From: JAWKTT01 sp041398965
GTDB lineage: Bacteria > Planctomycetota > Planctomycetia > Planctomycetales > Planctomycetaceae
Length of the DNA stretch: 64,000 nucleotides
Reading direction: 5' to 3'
Assembly: GCA_041398965.1 (NCBI GenBank)
Contig: JAWKTT010000005.1
Location: 1 to 64,000 of the forward strand
Positions 26,772-36,768 of this stretch are shown here, piece by piece (positions within the stretch are counted from its first letter, which is position 1; every line of letters starts with the position of its first letter). The notes under the pieces were generated by a model. It ran no database searches. It had not been told where the DNA came from and worked only from the letters and a program-made list of their open reading frames with translations. The position numbers and the translations under genes were made by a program.

Positions 26772-29700
26772 ATGGTAGCTTCCCTGAAGCGGATGATTTG
26801 GGTGGGTCTGTTTGTTTGTTCGGGGACGCTCTCGATGGGAGCCATCGCCGTGGGCCAACAGGAGGGGACGGGACCGGTCGAGCCGCAACCTGTTGGGGTG
26901 CAGCCGGTCATCACCTCCTTACCGCAGATCGATGCTGAGATTCATCAGTTGATGCAGTCGCGAAAATTTGAGGAAGCGGCGAAAGCGATCGACAAGTCGC
27001 TGAGTGACCCCAAAGTCGACCCAAACACGGTCGACTATCTGCTCTATCTCAAGGGGCGTGCCTTAGCTGAGGGGGGCGACCTCAATGGCGCGATGGCAAC
27101 GTTTCGGAGGATCGAGACGGAGTACAAAGAAGGGAGATGGGTCAGCCGGGCACGGTTCGGACAGGCGGACATCCTCGTGAAGGGGCGGGACTATCAGGCT
27201 GCAGGGAAGATTTATCAGAAGGAAGCCGAGCGTCTGTTGTCGCGAGAGCGTAAGGATGAACTTGCCGAGGTGTATCTGGAGTTTGCTGATCGTTACTTCG
27301 ACGGGATTCCATCCGACGATCCGGCGAAGGTGAAGCAACCGGACTTCGGGCAGGCATTGGCCTACTATCAGGAAGCATTGAAGCTGGGGCCGACAGTCGG
27401 GTTGAGACAGAAGATCGAGTTTCGCGTCGCTCGATGTTACGAAGAGACAGGCAACACAGGGTCTGCGATTGATGCCTATCGTGTCTTCCTCCAACAACAT
27501 GGAGGGAAAGAGCCGAAGTCGGGGGAACGAGTCGCGGTAGCGACCGAAGTGGAAGCGAGTTATCGACTGGGGGATGTTCTTCTCAAGGGGGGACAAAGAG
27601 AAGCGGCTCGCAAGGTCTGGCAAGAGATGTCGACCGCGAAAGACCTGGTCGGCGTTCAGGAAGCCGTAAATCAACCCAACAAACCCCTTCCTTTGCAAGA
27701 GAAGGAAACGGCCGAAAAGTGGATCTCCAAGGCGAAGTATCGTATCCCTCATACCTTTGGGATTCCGAGCCCGAGCACTGTGGGTGACCTCGAACTCGGA
27801 GTTGCTGCCGCAGAGGCGTTTATCAAGGCGAATCCGGACAGCGAGTATGCACCACGGGCAGAACTTGAGATCGCGCAGGCTCAGAGTTATCACGGTCGTT
27901 TTGTCGAAGCCGCAACGAGACTGGTGGCTTTCATCGCCAACCCAAAGTATGCCGGTTCGGAGCAGGTGCCAGTGGCACGAAGAGCACTCGGAGAAGCATT
28001 CCTGGCTCAGGGGAAGTTTGATGAGGCAGTCGATGCCTGGAAGAAGTTTCTCGACGCCCATCCGACTGATCCGAGTTGGTCGCAGGTGCAAGGGGAGATC
28101 ATCCAAGCAGAGTATTTCAAGGGGGCGTACACGCTCTCGCAGAAAAAATACGACGAGGCCCGCACCCTCTGGCAGACGTTTCTCAATAAGTACCCGCTCG
28201 ATGCGCGGGCTCCGCAGATCATGTATCAGTTTGGGGTTATGAAGCATGCAGAGGGCTTTGACAAACATCTGGCGAGGGTCAAGGCCGCAATCGATGCTGG
28301 TCAGTCGCCGCAGTCGATCAAGGTCGATGACGACACGAAGAAACTGTACGAAGAGGCGATTGCCGACTGGCGACGGGTTGTCGCCAAATATCCCGACAGC
28401 CATGAAGCGTCACATGCGGCCTTCGGCATCGGGACCACATTAGAAGATCGACTCGGGCGACTCAAAGAAGCGTTGACCGCGTATCAACAGGTGACGGGAG
28501 ACAAACAAGGAGAGGCGAATCAGCGGATCGCCCGGCTTACCGAGCCGCAGTTAGAGATTGTCACCGAGAGGAAGTTTCGCAGCAACGAAAAGCCCCGCTT
28601 GAAGTTGACGACCCGCAATTTAGAGAGCGTCGACGTCAAGGTCTATCGGGTCGATATGCAGGACTATTTCCGCAAGATGCACCTCACTTGTGGGATTGAA
28701 ACGCTGGATATTGCCCTCATTGATCCCGATCAACAGTTGACCCAGAAGGTCGCTGACTATGAGCAGTATCAACAGCTCGCAGGGGATATCGAGTTGCCAG
28801 TTGAAGGGGTCGGCGTTTGGGCGGTGACAGTCAGTAGCGATAAGGTCGAAGCAACAACAATGGTCGTTGTCAGCGACATCGACATCATCGTGAAAGGGAG
28901 CCGGAACGAACTGTTCCTCTTCGCCGAGAACATGCTGACTGGTCAGCCTGTGGATGGGGCCAGCGTCCTCATCAGCGATGGGAGCGAGGTTTTTGCGACG
29001 GAGTTGACCGGCAAAGATGGCATCCTGCAAAAGAGTTTCGATCAACTGAAGTCGGTCGAAGACCTCCGCGTGTTTGTGGCAATGGAGGGACACATCGCGT
29101 CGACGGTGACGCCGTTGTCCGGGTTGCAGGTTGCCACCGGGTTGACGAATCGAGGTTATCTCTTCACCGACCGCCCCGCCTATCGTGCCGGCCAACTGGT
29201 GAACATTAAGGGGATCGTTCGGACCGTCGCCAACGATACATTCACGTTTCAGGCCGGGGAGAAGTATCGGCTCGACATCACCGATGCCCGGGGACGACTG
29301 ATTCAACAGCAAGAGGTGGCCCTCAATGGTTATGGGACGATACAAAGTCATCTCATTCTTCCCAAAACTGCCCCACAAGGAAGCTACCGCGTGCATCTCC
29401 ATCAACCGAATGGGACGCAGTCTTGTGAAACGAGTTTCTCGGTCACCGAGTACAAACTCGAGCCGATTGATCTCGCTGTCGAGATGGAACGCGATGTCTA
29501 TTATCGGGGCGAAGTCGTCAAAGGGACCATCTCGCTGAAGTATTACTATGGGACTCCATTGGCCAACGAAGCTGTGCAGTACACCTTCGGCCCCGATGGC
29601 GAAATGGTCACGACAAAAACCGATGCGAAAGGGGAGATTGCCGTCGAGTTCGAGACTCAGCGGTTTAGCGAATCGCAACCTTTACAGTTGACGGTTCATT

Positions 29701-32700
29701 ATCCAAACCGCAGCCTCAACGCCACGCAAACGGTGTATTTGGCGACGAAAGGATTTGGCATTGCGACCTCGACGTTGCGCGATGTCTACATCAATGGTGA
29801 GACGTTCGACACGACATTTAAGGTAACCGACCCCGCAGGAAAACCGGTCGAGACCAAACTGACGGTCGAGGTGTTCGAGATCAATGGTCTGACAATTCCG
29901 GGACGTCAACACTCGATTCCTGCCAGCCAGAAAGCGGTCGCAACCTATGAGGTGACGACTGTCAAAGAGACTGGCGAAGCTCGGCAGACACTCAAGCTGG
30001 ATGAGCCGGGCCTTTATGTTGTCCGGGCGACCGGTGTCGACAGGTTCGAGAACAAAGTGAGCGGAGAGACGCGAGTACGAATCTCGGGTGACAAAGATGC
30101 GACACGACTGCGGATTCTGGCAGACACTCATGCTTACAAGGTGGGAGATGCGGCCAAGGTCAAAGTTCACTGGCGCGAAGCTCCCGCACTCGCATTGGTG
30201 ACGTACGAAGGGGCTCAGGTGTTGGGGTATCAGTTGGTCAGTCTGAAGTCGGGGGAGAACACCCTTGCGGTGCCGATGACGTCGAAACTGGCCCCCAACT
30301 TTAACTTGTCGATCGCGGTGATGGAGCGAAACCGCTTCCACTCCGCAAGTTCGGGATTTGTCGTGTCGCAGCGACTGAACATCGCGTTGAAACCTGATCG
30401 GGTCGACCTGAAACCGGGGGACAACCTCACCGTCGAGATCGCAGTCACCGATCCGCAAGGGCAGCCATGGCCAGGGGAGGTCTCGCTGGCTTTGGTGCAG
30501 TCAAATCTCCTGAATATGTTTGGAGATGTTCAAGGTGCGATCGATGCCTTCTTTAGTGCGGGGCAACGGGTCCCGCAACTGCGACAGATTTCGAGCAACA
30601 CCTTCGACTATCGCCCGCAGACGCGGGGGATCAGTCAGTTCCTTCTGGCCGATGCCGAACGTCGGGCGACGTTGGAACGGGAACTCGACGCATTAACACG
30701 ACAGCAGGTACGTGAGGAACTGAGTCGTGTCGATGCTCAGTCGGGTACGCCGAGAAGTGACGAACAGACTCGCTGGATGACGCAGGGGGACTCGGCTCAA
30801 ACCGAAATGCACGCCATTGTCGACGACTCGGTGCTGAGCTACAGCACCAATGGGGGGATTGCCGAAGGATCTGAGCTGAATGCTCTGTTTGGTGCTGTCC
30901 AAGGGCAACAACTTGAAGAGTTGAACGAAGCAATCCTGCAGCAACAGGTTGACGGCATTACGCTGCGTGATTTTGGGAACCCGATCGGTTTGGCAGGGCC
31001 ACCTCAAATTCCCTATGGACAGCCTGCCGCCAGTCCAGAGCAAACCCTGTCGAACCTAAGGAACCTTTCCCCTGCCGACGGGACTCCAGCCGGACAGGGT
31101 TATGGTCTTCCGGTACTTAACATTCAGAACGAACCGGGGCGACCAGCCGCGCGAGGCTTTTCAGATTACGTCTTCGACACCAGTGACATCCTGACACAGA
31201 GTCTGGATCAGAAATTCTCGTCGCAGGCACAGTGGGGAGGCGTGACGGATGGGCGAGTGTTTCGGCTGAAGGCGTTGCATGATTCGAATAGTGATTGGTC
31301 TCGTAGTTATCTTTCTCAGCGGGATGTTACGGTCAATGCGGTGACGGCGACGGGGCAGTTTCTCGCGCTCAATGGGCGAGCCGACGCGGACCTGACGAAG
31401 CTTGCTGATGCGGGGGCACTCATTCTCCCGTCAATGAGCTTCTCGGAAACCGGTTTCTGGGACCCGACGATCGTCACCGATGCTCAAGGGAAGGCAAGCG
31501 TCGTCATCACCATGCCGACTCGTTCGACCGCTTGGAAACTCCGGGCGAAAGGGATCAATGACAACTCGCTGGCGGGAGAGGCCGAAGTGAGCATTGTCAC
31601 CAAGAAAGACCTCTTCGGCGACATGAAGCTCCCGCTGGCCCTGACGCAAGGGGATGCCCTGACAGTGCCGGTCGAGGTCCACAACTCGCTCAACGGGAAA
31701 CGAACAATCGATCTGCAACTTGCCATCGGCACAGGGGATTCCGTGAACGAGGAAGCAGAAGCTGCCAGGCAGAAACCTTTGATCCTTACTCAGCAGATCG
31801 AAGTCGAGGGGCCGGGGGTTTCAAAGGTGAACTTCTCGATCCCAGCGGAAATCGTCGCGACGACACAAGGAACGAAGCAGTCGGCTCTCCACTTCGCGTT
31901 GACTGTTGCCTCTGGTCCGCAGAGAGACTTGGCGGAACGGACGGTGCCGGTTCGACCTGATGGAGCGTCGGTCTATGCCGCAACCAGTGGCACCACAGCC
32001 CAGTCGATGATCGCGATGGTCAAACTTGAAGAGGACCTTGGGTCGATCGATCCGCAACTTGCAGTGGTCATCGGGCCGAGCGTGAATCGGACTCTGTTTG
32101 ATGCAGTTCTCGGGAACGGCTCGGTCGACAACTTGCGTTGCTTCATTCCATCGACAGGAACTGAACGGGCCGTGTCGGACGTGCTGGGTGGGCTTGCGTT
32201 GCTTGAGATGATTGGCGTCGCCCGACAGAACGACACGCCTGAAGGTCAGGCGATTGCCGGGAAGATCAAGAGCGCACTGTCGCAGTTGGTCTCTGCTCAG
32301 CAGGAAGACGGGGGCTGGGTCTGGAGCGTCCGCAACCAAAACAATCAGAGCGACCGGTTCATGACCTCTCGCGTCATGTGGGGACTGGCCGTCGCCAGAA
32401 AGGGGGGCTTTGCGGTCCCTCAGGAACAGTTCGACAGCGGAAAAAGGTTTTTGCAATCTGCCTTCTCGAATGCAAAGCAGAACGAAATCGAAACTCAGTG
32501 CGTGCTGTTGCAGGCGATGGCGGCCTGTGACTGTGCCGACTTCGCGTTTATTAACCGTCTGCATCGCGACCGCAACTCGCTCAGTAAGGGGGGGCTGCTG
32601 CATCTCGCCCTTGCCCTGCACGACACCGGTCGACCTGAGATGGCGACAGAGCTTCTGTCACTCGCAGGTCTGAACCGCGACATCAAACCGGCCCCTTGGA

Positions 32701-35375
32701 TGTCGAGCAACATCGAACTGACCGCCCTCGAGCTTTTGGCGTATGAACTCCTCAAGCCAGCCGACCCGCAGGTGGCCAAACTCGTCGAGCAGTTGCAGAA
32801 GCAACGTGTCGGCTCGCGCTGGCCGGTCGAAAAGGCCAACGGTCCGGCGATTGCCGCATTGGCGAAGTGGTCGGCCCGGACACAACATGTTTCCGAGAAG
32901 TACACGTTGACTATCTTCGTCAACGACAAACAAGTCGAGAAGCTGACGTTCGACCCCTCCGTCGATGGGAGCCGGCGCATTGAGGTTCCCACCGAACTCC
33001 TTGTGGCAGGGACACCTCAGCGAATCAACTTCGACATGGAGGGACGTGGCGAGTTCAGTTACTCCGCCATCCTCACCGCATTCGTCCCAACGGCGAAACT
33101 CAAAGAGACGACGCAGGACTTTTATGTCGGTCGTCGCTACGAACCGGCTCGACTGATGTTTGATGGACGAGAAGTTCCACGTGGTTTCGGTGTTGTCACC
33201 GGGAATTACACGACGTTCTACAATGCCATCACTCAGTTGCCCGTCGGCGATCGAACCGAAGTGTTGCTTCGTCCTCGTCGACGCGACACCTCAAACCGAC
33301 CCGACGATCAGCACGACTACCTCATCCTGACGGAGCCGATTCCTGCCGGTTGTGTTGTGCTTGATGGCTCGGTCAGTGGCTCGTATCAATGGTACGACAT
33401 CGAAGCGGGGCAGATCACCTTCTATCTCGGCGACACGAAGTATCCGGGAGACATTACCTACACCCTCGTCGGTTATGTTCCCGGACAATTTAAGGCGACG
33501 CCAACGATTCTAAGAAACTTCTACAACCCGACCCAAATGGCTGTTGGCGAACCGAAGAACTTGGCCGTACTGAAGGAAGGGGAACAGGCCCAGGACGAGT
33601 ACAAGCTCAGCCCGGAGGAGTTGTATCACCTGGGGCAACGCGAGTTAGTAAAAGGAAACTTCGCCGCAGCACATGGACATTTAACTCAGCTGTACGGTGG
33701 ATACACTCTCAACGGCAATACGCACAACGAAGTGGTTCAATGGCTGCTGAAGACTTCACTCGCTCAGAAGTCCCATTCTGATACGGTGAAGTTCTTCGAA
33801 ATTATTAAGGAGAAACTCCCCGAGGTTGAGGTCTCGTTCGAGGAGATTTTACAGGTCGCATTGTCGTATCGCGAACTCGGGGAATACGAACGGAGTTGGC
33901 TCGTTTATCGGGCGACCGTTCAAGGGAGTTTCGAACGAGAGTCCCAAACCGCAGGCTTCCTTGATCAACGAGGGGAGTTTCTCCGTAGCTTGCAGGTCCT
34001 GGAGAAACTGTTTGCCGACTACCCGGCCGAGCCATATATCGCCTCAGCAACCTATGCCCTTGCCCAGGAGACCTTCCGGAGGGCACCGCTCGCCAAGGAT
34101 GACGAAAAGCTGAAAGAGGCACAGGTCAACCGCGTCCATCTGACGACCGGATCGATCAAGATGCTTGACCACTTTGTCACAACCTTCCCGAACGACCCCG
34201 CCGCTGATGCCGCCAGCTTCGCGACCGCGACCGCTCTGATTGATCTCGATCAATATGAGCAGGCGATTGTCCGTTGCAACGCCTTTGCCGAACGGTATCC
34301 CGAGAGCAAGTTGCTCGATTCATTCTGGTACATCATCGGGTATGCCCACTTCGAACTCGGGCAGCATCAACAGGCACTCGACATGTGTCGTAAGGTGGCC
34401 GAGGCAAAGTTCAACGTCCCGGCAACTGGCGGCACACGCGATGCCGACAATAAATGGGAAGCCCTCTATATCATGGGGCAAGTGTATCATTCACTCGGAA
34501 AAGCAGCTGACGCCATTGCTGAATATACCAAGGTGAAAGATCGCTTTGCCGACGCGGCTCAGGCGATTGACTTCTTCAATCACAAAGAGATTTCCATCGA
34601 CGAAGTAACAACCCTCAGGCCCGAAGAAGAGAAGCATCTGAAGCTGAAGTTCCGCAACATTCCGGAAGTGGCCGTTAAAGTCTACCGCATCGACCTGATG
34701 AAATTCGGCCTGATGCAACGCAACCTCGACCGCATCACGGCAATTAACCTGGCAGGAATCAAGCCTTACCATGAAGAGTCCATCAAGCTCGGCGATGGGA
34801 ACGACTATCGGGACCGGGAACAGACACTCACGCTTCCACTCAAAGACGAAGGGGCCTACCTCGTCGTTTGCCGGGGCGAAAACTTATATGCCTCGGGACT
34901 GGCAGTTGTCTCGCCGCTGAATCTGGAAGTCCAGGAAGATGCCGTCAGTGGTCGAGTCCGAGTCACGGTCAAGGACACGAAGACCGACACCTACGCCGGC
35001 AAGGTCCATGTCAAAGTGATCGGCTCAGCCAACAGCGACTTCAACAGCGGCGAAACCGACTTGCGGGGACTGTTTATCGCCGACGATGTCAAGGGGACCA
35101 GCACTGTGATCGCATTGGCCGACAATAGTCGGTACGCATTCTATCGGGGCGAAGAAGTCCTCCAGAACGTTGCCCCCAATAGTCCGACTCCACAGCAGCA
35201 AAGCGGTCAGCAGTACGGTGGTCGCGGCGAGGAATCGCAGCCCGAGTCAGGCAAAGACCTCCTCCGTGGCAACATCAAAAACTTGAACTTCGATGCCCAA
35301 CAACTCAACAACGGTTTCTACAACGACCTCCTGCAAAACACTCGCCAAGGGATTCGCAGTAAGGAGGCTAAGTAG
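26772..35375 (+). CDS. Giant alpha-2-macroglobulin-like protein flanked by TPR domains
   Basis: 2867 residues; the ATG has GGAGAA 5 bases upstream and a signal peptide follows. Rough layout: TPR solenoid (35-560), macroglobulin-type beta domains (570-1500), the A2M core (GFWDPTIVTDAQGKASVV, about 1555-1600), an alpha-toroid like the thioester domain (about 1770-2060, with QEDGGWVWS), a further beta domain (to about 2270), a second TPR block (2280-2600) and a final beta domain (2610-2800). The site where macroglobulins carry the CxEQ thioester reads DNLRCFIPSTGTE instead, so no thioester is expected. Bacterial macroglobulins trap proteases in the periplasm; here a scaffold role is equally possible. 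Confidence 0.82.
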   Translation: MVASLKRMIWVGLFVCSGTLSMGAIAVGQQEGTGPVEPQPVGVQPVITSLPQIDAEIHQLMQSRKFEEAAKAIDKSLSDPKVDPNTVDYLLYLKGRALAEGGDLNGAMATFRRIETEYKEGRWVSRARFGQADILVKGRDYQAAGKIYQKEAERLLSRERKDELAEVYLEFADRYFDGIPSDDPAKVKQPDFGQALAYYQEALKLGPTVGLRQKIEFRVARCYEETGNTGSAIDAYRVFLQQHGGKEPKSGERVAVATEVEASYRLGDVLLKGGQREAARKVWQEMSTAKDLVGVQEAVNQPNKPLPLQEKETAEKWISKAKYRIPHTFGIPSPSTVGDLELGVAAAEAFIKANPDSEYAPRAELEIAQAQSYHGRFVEAATRLVAFIANPKYAGSEQVPVARRALGEAFLAQGKFDEAVDAWKKFLDAHPTDPSWSQVQGEIIQAEYFKGAYTLSQKKYDEARTLWQTFLNKYPLDARAPQIMYQFGVMKHAEGFDKHLARVKAAIDAGQSPQSIKVDDDTKKLYEEAIADWRRVVAKYPDSHEASHAAFGIGTTLEDRLGRLKEALTAYQQVTGDKQGEANQRIARLTEPQLEIVTERKFRSNEKPRLKLTTRNLESVDVKVYRVDMQDYFRKMHLTCGIETLDIALIDPDQQLTQKVADYEQYQQLAGDIELPVEGVGVWAVTVSSDKVEATTMVVVSDIDIIVKGSRNELFLFAENMLTGQPVDGASVLISDGSEVFATELTGKDGILQKSFDQLKSVEDLRVFVAMEGHIASTVTPLSGLQVATGLTNRGYLFTDRPAYRAGQLVNIKGIVRTVANDTFTFQAGEKYRLDITDARGRLIQQQEVALNGYGTIQSHLILPKTAPQGSYRVHLHQPNGTQSCETSFSVTEYKLEPIDLAVEMERDVYYRGEVVKGTISLKYYYGTPLANEAVQYTFGPDGEMVTTKTDAKGEIAVEFETQRFSESQPLQLTVHYPNRSLNATQTVYLATKGFGIATSTLRDVYINGETFDTTFKVTDPAGKPVETKLTVEVFEINGLTIPGRQHSIPASQKAVATYEVTTVKETGEARQTLKLDEPGLYVVRATGVDRFENKVSGETRVRISGDKDATRLRILADTHAYKVGDAAKVKVHWREAPALALVTYEGAQVLGYQLVSLKSGENTLAVPMTSKLAPNFNLSIAVMERNRFHSASSGFVVSQRLNIALKPDRVDLKPGDNLTVEIAVTDPQGQPWPGEVSLALVQSNLLNMFGDVQGAIDAFFSAGQRVPQLRQISSNTFDYRPQTRGISQFLLADAERRATLERELDALTRQQVREELSRVDAQSGTPRSDEQTRWMTQGDSAQTEMHAIVDDSVLSYSTNGGIAEGSELNALFGAVQGQQLEELNEAILQQQVDGITLRDFGNPIGLAGPPQIPYGQPAASPEQTLSNLRNLSPADGTPAGQGYGLPVLNIQNEPGRPAARGFSDYVFDTSDILTQSLDQKFSSQAQWGGVTDGRVFRLKALHDSNSDWSRSYLSQRDVTVNAVTATGQFLALNGRADADLTKLADAGALILPSMSFSETGFWDPTIVTDAQGKASVVITMPTRSTAWKLRAKGINDNSLAGEAEVSIVTKKDLFGDMKLPLALTQGDALTVPVEVHNSLNGKRTIDLQLAIGTGDSVNEEAEAARQKPLILTQQIEVEGPGVSKVNFSIPAEIVATTQGTKQSALHFALTVASGPQRDLAERTVPVRPDGASVYAATSGTTAQSMIAMVKLEEDLGSIDPQLAVVIGPSVNRTLFDAVLGNGSVDNLRCFIPSTGTERAVSDVLGGLALLEMIGVARQNDTPEGQAIAGKIKSALSQLVSAQQEDGGWVWSVRNQNNQSDRFMTSRVMWGLAVARKGGFAVPQEQFDSGKRFLQSAFSNAKQNEIETQCVLLQAMAACDCADFAFINRLHRDRNSLSKGGLLHLALALHDTGRPEMATELLSLAGLNRDIKPAPWMSSNIELTALELLAYELLKPADPQVAKLVEQLQKQRVGSRWPVEKANGPAIAALAKWSARTQHVSEKYTLTIFVNDKQVEKLTFDPSVDGSRRIEVPTELLVAGTPQRINFDMEGRGEFSYSAILTAFVPTAKLKETTQDFYVGRRYEPARLMFDGREVPRGFGVVTGNYTTFYNAITQLPVGDRTEVLLRPRRRDTSNRPDDQHDYLILTEPIPAGCVVLDGSVSGSYQWYDIEAGQITFYLGDTKYPGDITYTLVGYVPGQFKATPTILRNFYNPTQMAVGEPKNLAVLKEGEQAQDEYKLSPEELYHLGQRELVKGNFAAAHGHLTQLYGGYTLNGNTHNEVVQWLLKTSLAQKSHSDTVKFFEIIKEKLPEVEVSFEEILQVALSYRELGEYERSWLVYRATVQGSFERESQTAGFLDQRGEFLRSLQVLEKLFADYPAEPYIASATYALAQETFRRAPLAKDDEKLKEAQVNRVHLTTGSIKMLDHFVTTFPNDPAADAASFATATALIDLDQYEQAIVRCNAFAERYPESKLLDSFWYIIGYAHFELGQHQQALDMCRKVAEAKFNVPATGGTRDADNKWEALYIMGQVYHSLGKAADAIAEYTKVKDRFADAAQAIDFFNHKEISIDEVTTLRPEEEKHLKLKFRNIPEVAVKVYRIDLMKFGLMQRNLDRITAINLAGIKPYHEESIKLGDGNDYRDREQTLTLPLKDEGAYLVVCRGENLYASGLAVVSPLNLEVQEDAVSGRVRVTVKDTKTDTYAGKVHVKVIGSANSDFNSGETDLRGLFIADDVKGTSTVIALADNSRYAFYRGEEVLQNVAPNSPTPQQQSGQQYGGRGEESQPESGKDLLRGNIKNLNFDAQQLNNGFYNDLLQNTRQGIRSKEAK

Positions 35376-35457
35376 TCGTCGACGCGGAATTCCGCGACAT
35401 GCGGCACCTCACCACCCAGACTTCTTTTCGAGCGAGATGGACCACGACCGTCGCGGA

Positions 35458-36768
35458 TTACTCGGAGTTGAATGGGTAGCGGATTGAACCAGAGACGATC
35501 GTGTACTGGACCTTGCCTTGCACATCCCACTTGTCGAACGGCGTATTGCGACTCAGGGTGTGGAACTTGGTCGCGTCGATCTGCCAACGAATTTGAGGAT
35601 CGAGGATGGTGATGTCGGCAGGGGCACCGGTCTGCAATCGTCCCGTGTCCAAGCCGAGCAGGGCGGCAGGTCCGGTTGTCAGCTTGGAGAGGAACTCAAT
35701 CCAACTGAGATGTCCCGGCTCGATAAGGGCACGAATCCCCATCGGCAACAGAGTTTCTAGGCCTGGGATGCCGAAAGGGGTCAGGTCGAGTTCGCGGTCG
35801 GTCTTCTCAATCGCCCAGGGAAGATGGTCGGCACATAGAATATCGATCGTTCCTTCTTTTAATCCGGCGATGAGTGCTTCGATGTGTGGCTGAGTTCTAA
35901 GCGGAGGGCTGACCTTGTAACACGACTCGTAGTTCTTCAGCGACTCGTCCGACAATAAGAGATGTTGCGGAGAGACGTCAGCCGAGACTCGGACCCCTCG
36001 TCGACGCGCTCGACACACTTCATCGACACTGTTGAGCGACGAAATCGACATCAGATGGATGCGGCCGCCTGTGTGTTCGGCGAGGGCAATGTCACGCCGA
36101 ACAACGATCTCCTCGGCAGCAGCGGGGATGCCACGCAGACCCAGACGTGTCGACCAGTACCCATCGTGCATCACTCCGCCAGCGGTCAACTCAGGAGACT
36201 GCGGGTGATGCAGGATTGCCCGGTCAAACATCCCGGCATATTGGAGAGCCCGACGCATAATCTCTGGATTAGCGATGACCCGTTTGCCATCGGTGAAGCC
36301 GACCGCTCCGCCATCGACCAACTGCCCAATTTCCGACAACTCTTCTCCGAGCACCTGTCGGGTGACCGCACCGAGTGGGACGACATGGCAGCGATCGGCC
36401 CTTTCGGCCTGACGGGAAACAAACTCGGCAGCGGCCCGGCTGTCGACCACCGGCGTCGTGTCGGGGAGTGCGGCTATCGTCGTGAATCCCCCGGCGACTG
36501 CGGCGGCTGTGCCGGAGTCGATCGTCTCGTCCTCTTCGCAACCTGGCTCGCCCAGTTTGACGTGCGGGTCGATGAAGCCGGGGGAGACAATCATCCCTGT
36601 GGCATCAATCACCCGATCGGCTGGGAGGTCGAGGTTTGTGCCGATGGAGTGAATGCGTTGATTCTCGATATAGACATCCGCAATCGCATCGAACCGTGTG
36701 CTGGGATCAATCACACGTCCCCCACGGATCAGAAGCGAGCCGGTCTGTGTGGTATTTCCTATGGTCAT
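35458..36768 (-). CDS. pyrC: Dihydroorotase-like protein, probably non-catalytic (PyrC')
   Basis: About 436 residues, of the amidohydrolase class I dihydroorotase type. Overall family features hold: SPGFIDPHV, GGFTTIAALPDT, VSPQHLLLSDE, KVSPPLR, FGIPGLETLLPM and GAPADITILDP. Key active-site residues are changed: HxH reads HVK, the substrate Arg after it is Gly (LGEPG), the His of the HVST motif is replaced (LMSISS), and DHAPH reads DHLPW. This resembles the inactive PyrC' partners that stabilise aspartate transcarbamoylase in pseudomonads. Its ATG overlaps the pyrB stop (ATGA), which supports coupled translation and assembly. A functional dihydroorotase would then be encoded elsewhere. Confidence 0.82.
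   Translation of the reverse strand: MTIGNTTQTGSLLIRGGRVIDPSTRFDAIADVYIENQRIHSIGTNLDLPADRVIDATGMIVSPGFIDPHVKLGEPGCEEDETIDSGTAAAVAGGFTTIAALPDTTPVVDSRAAAEFVSRQAERADRCHVVPLGAVTRQVLGEELSEIGQLVDGGAVGFTDGKRVIANPEIMRRALQYAGMFDRAILHHPQSPELTAGGVMHDGYWSTRLGLRGIPAAAEEIVVRRDIALAEHTGGRIHLMSISSLNSVDEVCRARRRGVRVSADVSPQHLLLSDESLKNYESCYKVSPPLRTQPHIEALIAGLKEGTIDILCADHLPWAIEKTDRELDLTPFGIPGLETLLPMGIRALIEPGHLSWIEFLSKLTTGPAALLGLDTGRLQTGAPADITILDPQIRWQIDATKFHTLSRNTPFDKWDVQGKVQYTIVSGSIRYPFNSE

Noticed and set aside
27063..29678. Long frames (446 and 352 codons) on the minus strand opposite the macroglobulin gene
   Set aside because: They mirror a strongly supported protein on the other strand, contain no family motifs and are typical antisense frames of GC-rich DNA.
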